Part shown: one piece after another, positions 36,150 to 45,096 of the stretch
How positions within the stretch are numbered: position 1 is the first letter of the stretch
How the letters are laid out: the number at the start of each line of letters is the position of its first letter
Assembly (NCBI GenBank): GCA_001898385.1
Contig: MKTT01000082.1
Location: forward strand, 1-64,000
Reading direction: 5' to 3'
Origin: Planctomycetales bacterium 71-10
Lineage (GTDB): Bacteria > Planctomycetota > Planctomycetia > Isosphaerales > Isosphaeraceae
Length of the DNA stretch: 64,000 nt
Made by a program: the position numbers and the translations under genes
The notes under the pieces: generated by a model
What the model was told of the DNA's origin: nothing
What the model saw: the letters and a program-made list of their open reading frames with translations, nothing else
Databases searched by the model: none

Positions 36150-37463
36150 ATGACCGCCTTCTTCCCCGACATCCCCAAGATCCAGTACGGCGGGCCCAGG
36201 TCGCGGAACCCGCTGGAGTTCAAGCACTACAACCCCGACGAGGTCGTCGGCGACAAAACGATGAAGGAGCACCTGCGCTTCTCCGTCGTCTACTGGCACA
36301 CCTTCACCAACCCCCTCTCCGACCCCTTCGGCGCAGGCACGGCCCTGCGGCCGTGGGACGACGGCACCAACTCGGTCGCCAACGCCCAGACCCGCGCCCG
36401 GGTCGCCTTCGAGTTCATCGAGAAACTGGGCGCGCCGTTCTACGCCTTCCACGACCGCGACGTCGCCCCGGAGGGCCGCAACCTCAAGGAGAGCCACGCC
36501 AACCTCGACGCCGTCGCCAAGGTGCTGAAGGAGGAGCAGGAGCGGACCGGGATCAAGCTCCTCTGGGGCACGGCCAACCTCTTCTCCAACCCTCGCTACA
36601 TGCACGGCGCGGCGACCAGCCCCAACTTCGACGTCTTCGCCTTCGCCGCCGCCCAGGTGAAGAAGGCCATGGAGGTGACGCACGACCTCGGCGGCGAGGG
36701 CTACACGTTCTGGGGGGGCCGAGAAGGCTACATGACCCTCCTGAACACCGACATGAAGCGCGAGCTGGACCACCTCGGCCGCTTCCTCCAGATGGCGGTC
36801 GACTACAAGAAGCAGATCGGCTTCCAGGGGACGTTCTACATCGAGCCCAAGCCCAAGGAGCCGACCAAGCACCAGTACGACTCCGACGCCGCGGCCTGCC
36901 TCAACTTCCTCCGCACCTACGACCTCCTCCCGCACTTCAAGCTCAACCTGGAGACCAACCACGCCACGCTGGCCGGGCACGAGATGATGCACGAGATGGA
37001 AGTCGCCATCGGGGCCGGCGCGCTGGGCTCGATCGACGCCAACACGGGCGACTACCTCCTGGGCTGGGACACCGACCAGTTCCCGACCAACATCTACTTG
37101 ACGGCGCAGTGCATGCTCGGCCTGCTCCAGATGGGCGGCTTCACCACCGGCGGCGTCAACTTCGACGCCAAGGTCCGGCGCGAGAGCTTCGAGCCCGTCG
37201 ACCTGTTCCACGCCCACATCGGCGGGATGGACGCCTTCGCCCGCGGCCTGAAGATCGCCCACGCGATCCGCCAGGACGGCCGCTTCGCCGAGTTCATCAA
37301 GGATCGGTATTCGAGCTGGGACGGCGAGCTGGGCCGTCGCGTCGAGGCCGGCGGCGCGAGCTTCGCCGACCTGGAGGCGTACATCCTCCCCAAGGGGGAT
37401 GCGGCGAAGAACCCGAGCGGCCGGCAGGAGATGCTCGAAAACCTGTTCAACGACTACATCTGA
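36150..37463 (+). CDS. xylA: Xylose isomerase
   Basis: A 437-residue TIM-barrel enzyme interconverting D-xylose and D-xylulose. It has the catalytic FHDRD motif, [17 protein letters not shown], the metal-binding [26 protein letters not shown], and the second metal site [20 protein letters not shown]. Length fits the long class II type. A GAGG lies close before the ATG. The downstream partner xylB is absent from the window. Confidence 0.97.
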   Translation: MTAFFPDIPKIQYGGPRSRNPLEFKHYNPDEVVGDKTMKEHLRFSVVYWHTFTNPLSDPFGAGTALRPWDDGTNSVANAQTRARVAFEFIEKLGAPFYAFHDRDVAPEGRNLKESHANLDAVAKVLKEEQERTGIKLLWGTANLFSNPRYMHGAATSPNFDVFAFAAAQVKKAMEVTHDLGGEGYTFWGGREGYMTLLNTDMKRELDHLGRFLQMAVDYKKQIGFQGTFYIEPKPKEPTKHQYDSDAAACLNFLRTYDLLPHFKLNLETNHATLAGHEMMHEMEVAIGAGALGSIDANTGDYLLGWDTDQFPTNIYLTAQCMLGLLQMGGFTTGGVNFDAKVRRESFEPVDLFHAHIGGMDAFARGLKIAHAIRQDGRFAEFIKDRYSSWDGELGRRVEAGGASFADLEAYILPKGDAAKNPSGRQEMLENLFNDYI

Positions 37464-37505
37464 CGCACCCTCCGCGCCGGGGCCCATCGCGGGCCCCGGC
37501 GGCGG

Positions 37506-38765
37506 TCAGATGGACGCCGCCTCGGTCCGGTGGAACGCCATGCTCGCGAACGTCACGCAGCAACGCCCGCCGTCGTCGACGGCCTGGTCGTAGCGGAGCA
37601 GCTCGCCGCGGCTCGGGCCGATCGCGTGCAGGAGCGTGTAGGTCGCGGCCAGGCCGCAGACGCGCCAGCGATCGTCGACCTCGGCCGCGGTGCGGAACCA
37701 CCCGGCCGGGTCGGACGCCTCGGCGCGGGCCAGCATCTCCCGGTCGAACCGCCGGATCCGCTCGCGGAACCCGGCGTCGACCGGCTCCGCATCGCCGAAC
37801 TCCGGGCCGACGTGGCAGAGGTCCACGCCCCCGACGTAGGCGACCTTCCGCCCGTCCCCCCGCTCGACGTCGCGAAGCGCCGCGATGAACCGGGCGACTT
37901 CGGGATCGGTGATCGGGTCGACCCGGCTCTCGACGAAGTCGTGGAACGACCCCACCAGGATCGGGACGATCGTGAAGGGCCGGTCGCCGAGGACGTGCTT
38001 GAGGAGCACGGCCTGGAACTCGATCGAGTGCTCCGAACGGTGCGTCAGCTCGTCGGCGAAGGGGTCGCCGCCCGTCGCCTCCGCGAGCCGGTCGACGAAC
38101 CCGCGGTCGGTCCGAACCACGCCGAGGGGCGTCGCGAAGTCCTTCCGCGTGAGGATGAACCGGCTCGGGCAATACTGGTGCGCCACGCCCAGGACGATGA
38201 AGACCTCGGCGTCGCTCTGCTCGACCAGCCGCTTGTAGGCCCAGGTGTACGCCGCGCCGCCCCGGCCGAAATCGATGTGCGGGCTGATGACCGCGCGGAG
38301 GCCGACGTCGGCCTTGCCGTTCTCGGGCGCGGGGAGCGCGAGCGGCCCCGCCCCGCCCCGGGATTTGAAGTAGGCGTCGAGCTGGCCCCCCAACCGCCGA
38401 GGGTCGGATTCGTAGGAACGCCCAGCCAGAGCCGCGGGTCGCACCTCGGCTTCATGGTAGGCGCGGACGGCCGCCTCGAAGGTCGGACCCTCGAACGCGA
38501 CCGACCGATCCAGGTCGGCGATCAGCCGACGCACGAGGCCCAGGTCCACGGCCCGTCCGGCCGTCTCGCGGGCGATCCGCTGGACGTCCTCGGCGCGGTT
38601 GAGCCCGTTGAAATGCCGGACGACGCATTCGAACAGTTCGAGCGGCAGGACGATGGGGGCGGGACAGAACCGTTGCGGGTCGTCCAGGATGATCAGCGGC
38701 GGGTCGTTGTTCGGGATTCGGCGCGCGGTGAGTCGACGGAGCCGGGGGCGTTCGGGAGCGGGCAT
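37506..38765 (-). CDS. MEMO1-family protein (AmmeMemoRadiSam system protein B-like)
   Basis: A 419-residue protein. The N-terminal ~130 residues form a helical domain (APIVLPLELFECVVRHFNGLNRAEDVQRI). A MEMO-type domain follows: AVISPHIDFGRGGAAYTWAYKRL, FIVLGVAHQY, HRSEHSIEFQAVLLKHVLG, VPILVGSFHDF, and VGGVDLCHVGPEFGD. MEMO proteins are related to extradiol dioxygenases and keep His metal ligands. In prokaryotes they occur with AMMECR1 and radical SAM genes, neither of which is here. A short ORF (38861-38953) lies upstream on the same strand. Confidence 0.86.
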   Translation of the reverse strand: MPAPERPRLRRLTARRIPNNDPPLIILDDPQRFCPAPIVLPLELFECVVRHFNGLNRAEDVQRIARETAGRAVDLGLVRRLIADLDRSVAFEGPTFEAAVRAYHEAEVRPAALAGRSYESDPRRLGGQLDAYFKSRGGAGPLALPAPENGKADVGLRAVISPHIDFGRGGAAYTWAYKRLVEQSDAEVFIVLGVAHQYCPSRFILTRKDFATPLGVVRTDRGFVDRLAEATGGDPFADELTHRSEHSIEFQAVLLKHVLGDRPFTIVPILVGSFHDFVESRVDPITDPEVARFIAALRDVERGDGRKVAYVGGVDLCHVGPEFGDAEPVDAGFRERIRRFDREMLARAEASDPAGWFRTAAEVDDRWRVCGLAATYTLLHAIGPSRGELLRYDQAVDDGGRCCVTFASMAFHRTEAASI

Positions 38766-38860
38766 AGATCGTCCGGGTTCCAGAAGCGGCGGGAGAAGTG
38801 CGACTCCGGGCACGACTTCGGAATCTTCGGGGACCGGACGGCCCGCGTCAAGCGCGACGA

Positions 38861-38953
38861 TCAGGGAGATTGGCGCGGGCCCCGGGGCTCGATGGCGATC
38901 AGCGGCAGGGGCCAGGTGGGGGGGGCCATGTCCTGGATGGGTCCGGGTTGCAT
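38861..38953 (-). CDS. Short ORF (30 aa), Pro-rich, upstream of the MEMO-like gene
   Basis: ATG 38953 follows an excellent Shine-Dalgarno (GGAAGGAG, 6-7 bases upstream) and reads MQPGPIQDMAPPTWPLPLIA then IEPRGPRQSP before TGA. It ends 95 bases before the MEMO-like gene on the same strand. It could be a leader peptide, a small membrane-associated peptide, or chance. There are no homologues I can name. The ribosome site is the only strong support. Confidence 0.4.
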   Translation of the reverse strand: MQPGPIQDMAPPTWPLPLIAIEPRGPRQSP

Positions 38954-39356
38954 GTCCAACTCCTTCCTCGTTCGATCGATTCCCCGTCTCGACGGTTCGC
39001 CGGATGGTCTCGTGACGGGTTGGCGGACGGAAGACGCCGGGCCTTAATGCAAGGTTCGCGCCAAAAACCGGGTCGTATCGAAACACGCTTCCTTGAAAGG
39101 GTTTGCGATTGATGTTGAGGGCCCCCGTCATCCCCATGCTCCCGGAATCTCGCAAGTTCTTCGTGCGACCTGACCGGAAAAACGACAATCGGCGCCCCCG
39201 CCGACCGAGGACGGCCGGATGCTCTGGCCGGATTCCGGAGGCTTTGGTAAGAAGTCCCTCAAGCGTCGAGGGCACGCGCGCCGAGAGGCGGTGCGACTCC
39301 GACTCGATCGGAACGGGTCCGCCCGGGGACGACACGCTCGATAGGAGGAGGGAGCC
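38954..39356. other. Divergent intergenic region
   Basis: This gap of about 400 bp between the short ORF (leftward) and the TIGR03009 gene (rightward) has an AT-richer part around 39035-39120. No convincing -35/-10 pair was found on either strand. GGAGG at 39345-39349 is the ribosome site of the rightward gene. Confidence 0.4.
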
Positions 39357-40292
39357 ATGCGAAGACGGGGAGCGATGATCGGCCTGGGCGGGATGCTCGG
39401 AACCGTAGTGCTGGGCGGCGCGTCGGCGTTCGGACAGGCCGAGGAGCCGGCGGCTGCCAAGCCCCCCGCCCAGGCCCAGGCGGCCAACATCGACGTGGAG
39501 ACGCTGCTGAAGCGCTGGGAAGTGCAAAGTTCGAAGCTCGGGACCCTGGACGTCTCGATCTTCCGCACCGACAAGATCCCGGCGTTCGAAGAGATCGAGT
39601 ACTACGAGGGTCGGGCCATCTTCAAGAACCCGAACCTCGCCTTCATCGACTTCAAGAAGATCAAGCAGGACGCGCAGGGGAAGCCCGTGAAGAAGGAGGA
39701 CGGCTCATCGTGGGAGAGCGCCCACGACGAGCGGATCATCTGCACCGGCTCCGAGGTGTGGCAGTACAGGAGCGACACGAAGCAGATCTTCGTGTTCCCC
39801 CTGGAGAAGGACCAGGCCGACAGGGCGATCGAGGAGGGCCCCCTCCCCTTCCTGTTCAACATGAAGGCCGACGAGGCCAAGGCCCGCTACGACATGAAGA
39901 TGATGTCGCCGCCGAACGCGACGTCATACGCCGTGGCGATCACGCCGAAGCTCGACGTCGACCGCGAGAGCTTCAGCCGGGCGTCGGTGCAGCTCGATCG
40001 GTCGTTCATGCTCCCCGTCCGGATCATCCTGGTCTCGCCCGACGGCAAGAGCACCAAGGATTTCAAGATGGAGGCCGTGAAGCCGAACGCGGCCGTCAAG
40101 GACGAGAACTTCGTCGGCAAGCCGTTCGAGAAGTGGAAGCTGGTCCGGAACCCCGGCGGCAACGCCCCCGGGATGCGCCGCGCGCCCGCCCAGCCGCCGG
40201 CCGGGGCCGGCGGGGCTGGAGCCGGCGAGGCGGGCCGCCCCGCGGCGGCCAACGCCGTCCGACCCGCGATCGCGCCGGCTGCACGTCGCTGA
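39357..40292 (+). CDS. TIGR03009-like exported protein (LolA-type fold), planctomycete family
   Basis: A 311-residue protein with a signal peptide (GLGGMLGTVVLGGASAFGQ). The body has WEVQSSKLGTLDVSIFRTDK, FKNPNLAFIDFKKI, ICTGSEVWQYRSDTKQIFVFPL and GPLPFLFNMKADEAKARYDMKM. This is the layout of the planctomycete TIGR03009 family, which resembles the outer-membrane lipoprotein carrier fold. The C-terminus is a 45-residue Pro/Ala/Gly tail. Role unknown; lipid or lipoprotein handling in the cell envelope is a fold-based guess. ATG 39357 has AGGAGG 8 bases upstream. Confidence 0.82.
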   Translation: MRRRGAMIGLGGMLGTVVLGGASAFGQAEEPAAAKPPAQAQAANIDVETLLKRWEVQSSKLGTLDVSIFRTDKIPAFEEIEYYEGRAIFKNPNLAFIDFKKIKQDAQGKPVKKEDGSSWESAHDERIICTGSEVWQYRSDTKQIFVFPLEKDQADRAIEEGPLPFLFNMKADEAKARYDMKMMSPPNATSYAVAITPKLDVDRESFSRASVQLDRSFMLPVRIILVSPDGKSTKDFKMEAVKPNAAVKDENFVGKPFEKWKLVRNPGGNAPGMRRAPAQPPAGAGGAGAGEAGRPAAANAVRPAIAPAARR

Positions 40293-40375
40293 GACGGCGC
40301 GACCGATCGCCCCGCGAGCCCCCGAGCCCTCCCCGCGGAGGGCTCTTGCTTGCGCCGGGCGTCCCCCCGCCGCGT

Positions 40376-40404
40376 TTGACGGTCATTTTCGCCGGCCCTA
40401 TAAT
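40376..40404 (+). promoter_or_regulatory. Near-consensus sigma-70 promoter
   Basis: TTGACG (40376-40381), a 17-base spacer, and TATAAT (40399-40404) give 11 of 12 consensus positions with ideal spacing. The predicted start near 40411 leaves a leader of about 170 bases before the NfeD/ClpP-type gene at 40580. This is the best housekeeping promoter in the window. Confidence 0.75.
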
Positions 40405-40579
40405 CAGCGCGGTTGAACGGTCAAGGACGCGATCGTCGCGATCCCGGGCGCGACCGGTTCCGCGACTCGTGACGGGGCCGACCCGAGTCGCCCGGCGAGC
40501 CCCCGGACGCGAGGCCGCTCGGACGCACGCCCGGGCACGGCGACGCCGCGACGACGCTCGCGGAGGGAGTCCGACTCTG

Positions 40580-42817
40580 ATGAAGCGCCCCGCTGTCGCC
40601 CCTCTCGGCCTCCTCTCGGCGATCGCCCTCGTGCTCACCAACGTCGCGGCTCGGGCCCAGGCCCCCGACGCGCCCCCCCCCAAGGACGAGCCGACGCCCG
40701 GCCAGTTCTTCACCGTCACCGAGCCCATCACCCACGAGCAGATCGTCCAGATCCGCGCCCGGACGCGCCATCTCGTCGACAAGGCGTCGCGCGGCGTGCA
40801 GGGGAAGAGCCCGATCCTCGTCTTCCAGTTCCTCCCCGGCGACGCCGCGCCCGGGACGAGCGAATTCGGGGCGTCTTACGACCTGGCGAACTACATCGCT
40901 CGCGACCTCGGCGGCGCCCGCCTGACGGTCGCCTATGTGCCGAAGCCGCTCGCCGGCTTCGCCGCGCTGCCGGTCCTGGCCTGCACCGAGATCATCATGG
41001 GCTCTCAGGCGAGCCTCGGCCCGATCACCCCCGAAGGCCAATCCTACGACCCCGCGCTCCGCGATCCCGTCCGGTTCCTGGCCGTGCGGAAGGCTCGCGA
41101 CCCGGACCTGATCCTCGGCATGCTCGACCGCGACGCCGACCTGCGGCTGGTCAGGACCGCCGACAAGGGCTCCCGCTACGTCATGGCCGAGAACATGCCC
41201 GACTTCCTGCGATCGCACCAGGTCGTCGACGACAGGCCGGCCTGGGAAGGCGCCGGGCGCGGCGTCCTCACGGCCGACCGGGCGCGCGACGAGGGCTTCT
41301 GCAAGCGCGTAGCCGAGACCCCCGCGGAGGTCGCGGCCATCTATCGCATCGGCGGCCAGTCGACCGTCGACGACCCGACCCTGGGCGAACTCCTGCGGCC
41401 GGTCTGGATCCAGATCGAAGGGCCCATCGAGCCGGCCATGGTCTCGTACCTCGGCCGTCGCATCGACCAGGCCCGGCGCGAGAAGGCCAACCTGGTCTTC
41501 TTCGAGATCGACAGTCCGGGGGGCCTGATCGAGCCGGCCGACTCGATCGCCGACCTGATCGCCGGCGTCCAGGACATGAAGACGGTCGCCTACATCAACG
41601 AACGCGCGCTGGGCGTCGCCTCCCTGATCACCCTGGCCTGCCGCGACATCCTCTTCTCTGAGAACGGCCGCCTCGGCCGGGTCGACCAGCTCGTGACCGG
41701 CCGCGGCGCGGTCGAGGATCTCTCCGAGGGCCAGGTCGCCGCCCTGGCCGAGAAGGCCGCGTTCCTCGCGACGAAGAAGGGCCACCCCCCGGCCGTCGCC
41801 CGGGCCATGGTCGATCCCGACGTCGAGATGGTCGACGCGCTCGATCGGGAATCGGGGGGGCTCCGCATCCTCCCGCGCGAGGTCGCCGAGGCCGACCGCG
41901 CCCGCTTCCAGGACGTCGTGGCGCGCGACCCGGGGGCCGAGGGGCCGCTCACGGTGACGGCCGCGGACGCCGACGCCTTCGGCGTGGGCCAGGCGGTCCG
42001 CGGCGTGGAGGAGCTGAAAGCCCTGTACGGCCTCCAGGGCGTCCCGATCCGCGTCGAGGGGCCCGGCTGGGTCGACTCGCTCGTCACCACGCTGACCGAC
42101 CCCTACGTCAGCTGGATCCTGCTGTTCGTCGGCCTGTTCATGATGGTGCTGGAGCTGAAGCTCCCCGGCATCGGCCTGCCGGCGATCATCTCCGCCCTGG
42201 CGTTCATGCTCTTCTTCTGGAGCCACTACCTCAGCGGCACGGCCGACCAGCTGGAGATCATCCTGTTCCTGCTCGGCCTGATCTCGCTGGCGGTCGAGCT
42301 GTTCGTCCTCCCAGGCTTCGGCGTCTTCGGCATGGCGGGGATCGTGCTGATGCTCGTCAGCATCGTCATGGCGAGCCACACCTTCACCTGGCCGACCCAG
42401 GAGTACGAATACCGCGAGATGGGCGTCACGCTCATCCAGTTGACGGCCGCCCTGCTCGGAGTGACCGCCGGCGCGGTGATCCTGGCCCGGTATCTCCCGG
42501 GCATCCCCGTCTTCAACAAGCTCATCCTGGAGCCCGAGCCCTGGGGCGGGGCCGAGGCCGTCGACCCGACGGCCAAGCCGTCCATGGAAGGCTATGACTC
42601 TCTGACCTTCCTGATCGGCGAGACCGGCCGGACCACGTCCCCCCTGCGGCCGACCGGCAAGGCCCGCTTCGGCAACCTGTTGATCGACGTCACCGCCGAC
42701 AACTTCTACATCGAGCCCGACAGCCTCGTCGAGGTCGTCGACGTCCAGGGGACCCGCGTGATCGTCAAGAAGTGGACGAGCCCGGACCCCGGCCTCGGCG
42801 AGGCCGACACGATCTGA
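40580..42817 (+). CDS. NfeD/ClpP-class membrane-bound serine protease-like protein
   Basis: A 745-residue protein with a signal peptide, two ClpP/crotonase-like halves (about residues 60-250 and 270-440; FEIDSPGGLIEPADSIADLIA and NERALGVASLITLACRDILF), a cluster of four to five membrane segments (about 500-640: WILLFVGLFMMVLELKLPGIGLPAI, IILFLLGLISLAVELFVLPGFGVFG), and an NfeD-type OB-fold at the C-terminus (GETGRTTSPLRPTGKARFGN). Such proteins pair with stomatin/SPFH partners in membrane quality control; none is adjacent. A strong GGAGGGAG precedes the ATG by about 9 bases. Confidence 0.88.
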   Translation: MKRPAVAPLGLLSAIALVLTNVAARAQAPDAPPPKDEPTPGQFFTVTEPITHEQIVQIRARTRHLVDKASRGVQGKSPILVFQFLPGDAAPGTSEFGASYDLANYIARDLGGARLTVAYVPKPLAGFAALPVLACTEIIMGSQASLGPITPEGQSYDPALRDPVRFLAVRKARDPDLILGMLDRDADLRLVRTADKGSRYVMAENMPDFLRSHQVVDDRPAWEGAGRGVLTADRARDEGFCKRVAETPAEVAAIYRIGGQSTVDDPTLGELLRPVWIQIEGPIEPAMVSYLGRRIDQARREKANLVFFEIDSPGGLIEPADSIADLIAGVQDMKTVAYINERALGVASLITLACRDILFSENGRLGRVDQLVTGRGAVEDLSEGQVAALAEKAAFLATKKGHPPAVARAMVDPDVEMVDALDRESGGLRILPREVAEADRARFQDVVARDPGAEGPLTVTAADADAFGVGQAVRGVEELKALYGLQGVPIRVEGPGWVDSLVTTLTDPYVSWILLFVGLFMMVLELKLPGIGLPAIISALAFMLFFWSHYLSGTADQLEIILFLLGLISLAVELFVLPGFGVFGMAGIVLMLVSIVMASHTFTWPTQEYEYREMGVTLIQLTAALLGVTAGAVILARYLPGIPVFNKLILEPEPWGGAEAVDPTAKPSMEGYDSLTFLIGETGRTTSPLRPTGKARFGNLLIDVTADNFYIEPDSLVEVVDVQGTRVIVKKWTSPDPGLGEADTI

Positions 42818-42854
42818 GGCCCCGGTCGGAGCGGCCCGGCTCAGATTCGTCTTC

Positions 42855-42923
42855 GTAGGCTGGGTCGCGACCCAGCCCGGGATACGCGACGCCTCGTTCG
42901 GGCTGGGTCGCGACCCAGCCTAC
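42855..42923. repeat. Paired 20-bp palindromes in inverted arrangement
   Basis: GGCTGGGTCGCGACCCAGCC occurs at 42858-42877 and again at 42901-42920. With the outer GTA and TAC the whole unit (42855-42923) is an inverted repeat with 23-bp arms and a 23-base centre. It sits between two convergent genes. It could be a bidirectional terminator or a REP/BIME-like mobile palindrome; the paired layout recalls 26913-26963. Confidence 0.75.
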
Positions 42924-42965
42924 GGAGACCGGTTCCAGGGACCGGGCCGAGGCGTCCCGCCGTGT

Positions 42966-43358
42966 TCAGTTGTTGTAGAACTTCTGGAGCGCCTTGTGGA
43001 CCACATGGACGACCATGTGACGGCTGACGGGCTTCTCCAGGACGCAGTAGGCGTGCTCGGAGAGGGCGCGACGCATCAGGTTCTCGTTCCAGTCGCCCGA
43101 GATCATGATGGCCGGCAGGGCCGAGCGCATCTGGCGGACGAGGGCCAGCGTCTCCAGCCCGGAGAGCCGGGGCAGGTGCATGTCGAGGACGGCGACGTGG
43201 ACGGGGTGGACGCGGACGATGTCGATGGCCTCCTCGCCGCTCTCGGCGAGGAAGGTCCGATAGCCGTGGGGCACGAAGATGTCCCGGAGGGTTTCGCGCA
43301 CCCCCGCGTCATCGTCCGTGATGAGGATCGAATAATCCGGAATCGTTGGTGACGCCAT
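42966..43358 (-). CDS. Response regulator, receiver domain only
   Basis: A 130-residue CheY-like receiver with no output domain: acidic pair in ILITDDDAGVRETL, acceptor Asp in VAVLDMHLPRLSG, switch Ser in AIMISGDWNE, and Lys in VLEKPVSRHM. The upstream TTG at 43373 would add five residues; ATG 43358 gives the conserved start MASPTIPDYSILITD. No kinase is adjacent. Confidence 0.9.
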   Translation of the reverse strand: MASPTIPDYSILITDDDAGVRETLRDIFVPHGYRTFLAESGEEAIDIVRVHPVHVAVLDMHLPRLSGLETLALVRQMRSALPAIMISGDWNENLMRRALSEHAYCVLEKPVSRHMVVHVVHKALQKFYNN

Positions 43359-43561
43359 AGTCCCGACCCACAAGATCCGCGTCGAAGTCGTCGACGGCCT
43401 GGATCCTAAGCAAGCCCCAGGCCAATCGTTCGAACCGTCGCCCCCCCATCAGACTCGGCCGCGTCAACTTGTTGCAATCCCGATTCTTAGGATTTCGCGA
43501 ATTCCGCGATCGGCGGCCTCGGCCGCGACGTTTCGCGGCCTCCTGCCGGCCGATTTGGCAG

Positions 43562-44914
43562 TCAACGGGTGGTCGTAGGGGCGGGCGCGTCGGCCGCCCC
43601 GCCGGCCGCGCGGGCGAGTCGCGAGAAGAGGCCCTTGGACTCGCCCCAGCGCTTGTCGGGGTCGAACGCCTCGACGGCGGCCAGGTCGGTCGGGTTGGCC
43701 TTCAGGCGTTCGTAGCGATAGGACTCCAGGAGCCCCCCGTCCGCCTGGTGGGCGGTCACGACGACCGGCATCAGGCTGTCGGGGTCGAGGAAGACCCGCC
43801 AGATCTCCTTCGTCGGCGTGATGCGCTGGATCAGGTGGCAGGGGCGATCGACCCCCTCGACGGCCTGGAGCCCCTTGTAGGTGAGCCGGCCCTCGGCCCC
43901 CGTCGGGCGTCCCTGCGCGTCGACCTGCTTCGACAGGTTGTTGAAGATCGTGTCGAAGCCGGCCTCGGTGATGGCGTGTCGGCTGTTGCGGAGGGCGAGC
44001 ACGCTGTCGACCGGGATCGTCATGCGGGGGATCGGGATGGCCGAATTGGCCACGTTGACGTGCATCATCCGGTCGTTGATCGCCGCGGAATAGATGACCT
44101 CGCGCCCCTGGTTCGGGCCGTCGGGCCACTCCAGGCGCACAGCCTTGGGGTTGCGCCGGATGCTCAGCAGGGCCTTCTCCTCCGGCAGGACGCTGCCGTT
44201 GACGCGCTCGGTCCGGGTGATGGCGACCTGATAGGTCTGCATCGCTTCGAGCCGGTCGCGGGCGTCGTCGAGCAACGCCTTGAGCGCGGCCTCGGGCGAC
44301 TTCTCCGGCCCGTTCGCGGCGACTTCGGGGGCGTCGACGGCCGGTTCGGCCTGCGCCGGGGCCGCGGCGATCGGCTCGGCCGCGGGGGCCTGGGGCTCGC
44401 GAGGGGCTTCGGGCTCCGGGCCGGCGACCTCGGGGCCGAGGGCCGGCTCGGGGCGGGGCGCGGCCGCGGCCATCAGCGGGCCGGGCTTGCCGTCGTCGGC
44501 CTTCAGGACCGGGACGCTCTCCGGCCGGCCGAGGGTGACGCGCAGGCTGGGGTCGGGCCTCTGACGACCGGCCTCCGGCAGCGGCTCGGGCGCGGCGGAC
44601 GGCTTGCGTTCGCCATCGCCGGACGCGGGCTTGGGGGCCGGCTCGGCCGCGGGGGCGGCCTGGTTCGGGTCGCCCCCGCGCGCGGCGATGACGGCCTTGG
44701 AGTTGGCCATCTGCTGGGCGTAGGCGTCGTACCCGCCGGGCTCGGCCGTGGCGCGCGACCAGAGAAGTCCCGACATCGCGCTCGCGCCGGCGTGCCAGAC
44801 TTGCCCGCCCGTGGCGCATCCCGTCCCGCAGGCCAGCCCGGCCGCGACGATGGAGTTCAGTCCGATGCGCCGGACGACCCGGAGCTTCCTTGCGGCGTGG
44901 TTCGCCGGATTCAT
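43562..44914 (-). CDS. DUF1571 exported lipoprotein-like protein
   Basis: A 450-residue protein. The N-terminus has a basic start, a hydrophobic stretch and a possible lipobox (IVAAGLACGTGCATG). A long Ala/Pro/Glu-rich linker (about residues 75-240) leads to the DUF1571 domain: LEAMQTYQVAITRTERVNGSVL, SIRRNPKAVRLEW, GREVIYSAAINDRMMHV, and VFLDPDSLMPVVV. This planctomycete family has a LolA/LppX-like fold. GAGGGGGAG precedes ATG 44914. Function unknown. Confidence 0.84.
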   Translation of the reverse strand: MNPANHAARKLRVVRRIGLNSIVAAGLACGTGCATGGQVWHAGASAMSGLLWSRATAEPGGYDAYAQQMANSKAVIAARGGDPNQAAPAAEPAPKPASGDGERKPSAAPEPLPEAGRQRPDPSLRVTLGRPESVPVLKADDGKPGPLMAAAAPRPEPALGPEVAGPEPEAPREPQAPAAEPIAAAPAQAEPAVDAPEVAANGPEKSPEAALKALLDDARDRLEAMQTYQVAITRTERVNGSVLPEEKALLSIRRNPKAVRLEWPDGPNQGREVIYSAAINDRMMHVNVANSAIPIPRMTIPVDSVLALRNSRHAITEAGFDTIFNNLSKQVDAQGRPTGAEGRLTYKGLQAVEGVDRPCHLIQRITPTKEIWRVFLDPDSLMPVVVTAHQADGGLLESYRYERLKANPTDLAAVEAFDPDKRWGESKGLFSRLARAAGGAADAPAPTTTR

Positions 44915-45096
44915 GAGCGACACTCCCCCTCGATGGGGATTCCGCCCGACGGAAGGTCGGGGCGGCGGCCTGGAGCCCTGGCCTCGATTCGACAAGCGTT
45001 CGCACGCATACCACAATCGGATTCGCGCGTCCAGGCCGACCGCCGCGCGCGAGTCCATGCCGAGGCTCCGCCCCGCCCTATCTTACCCAGCCCATC

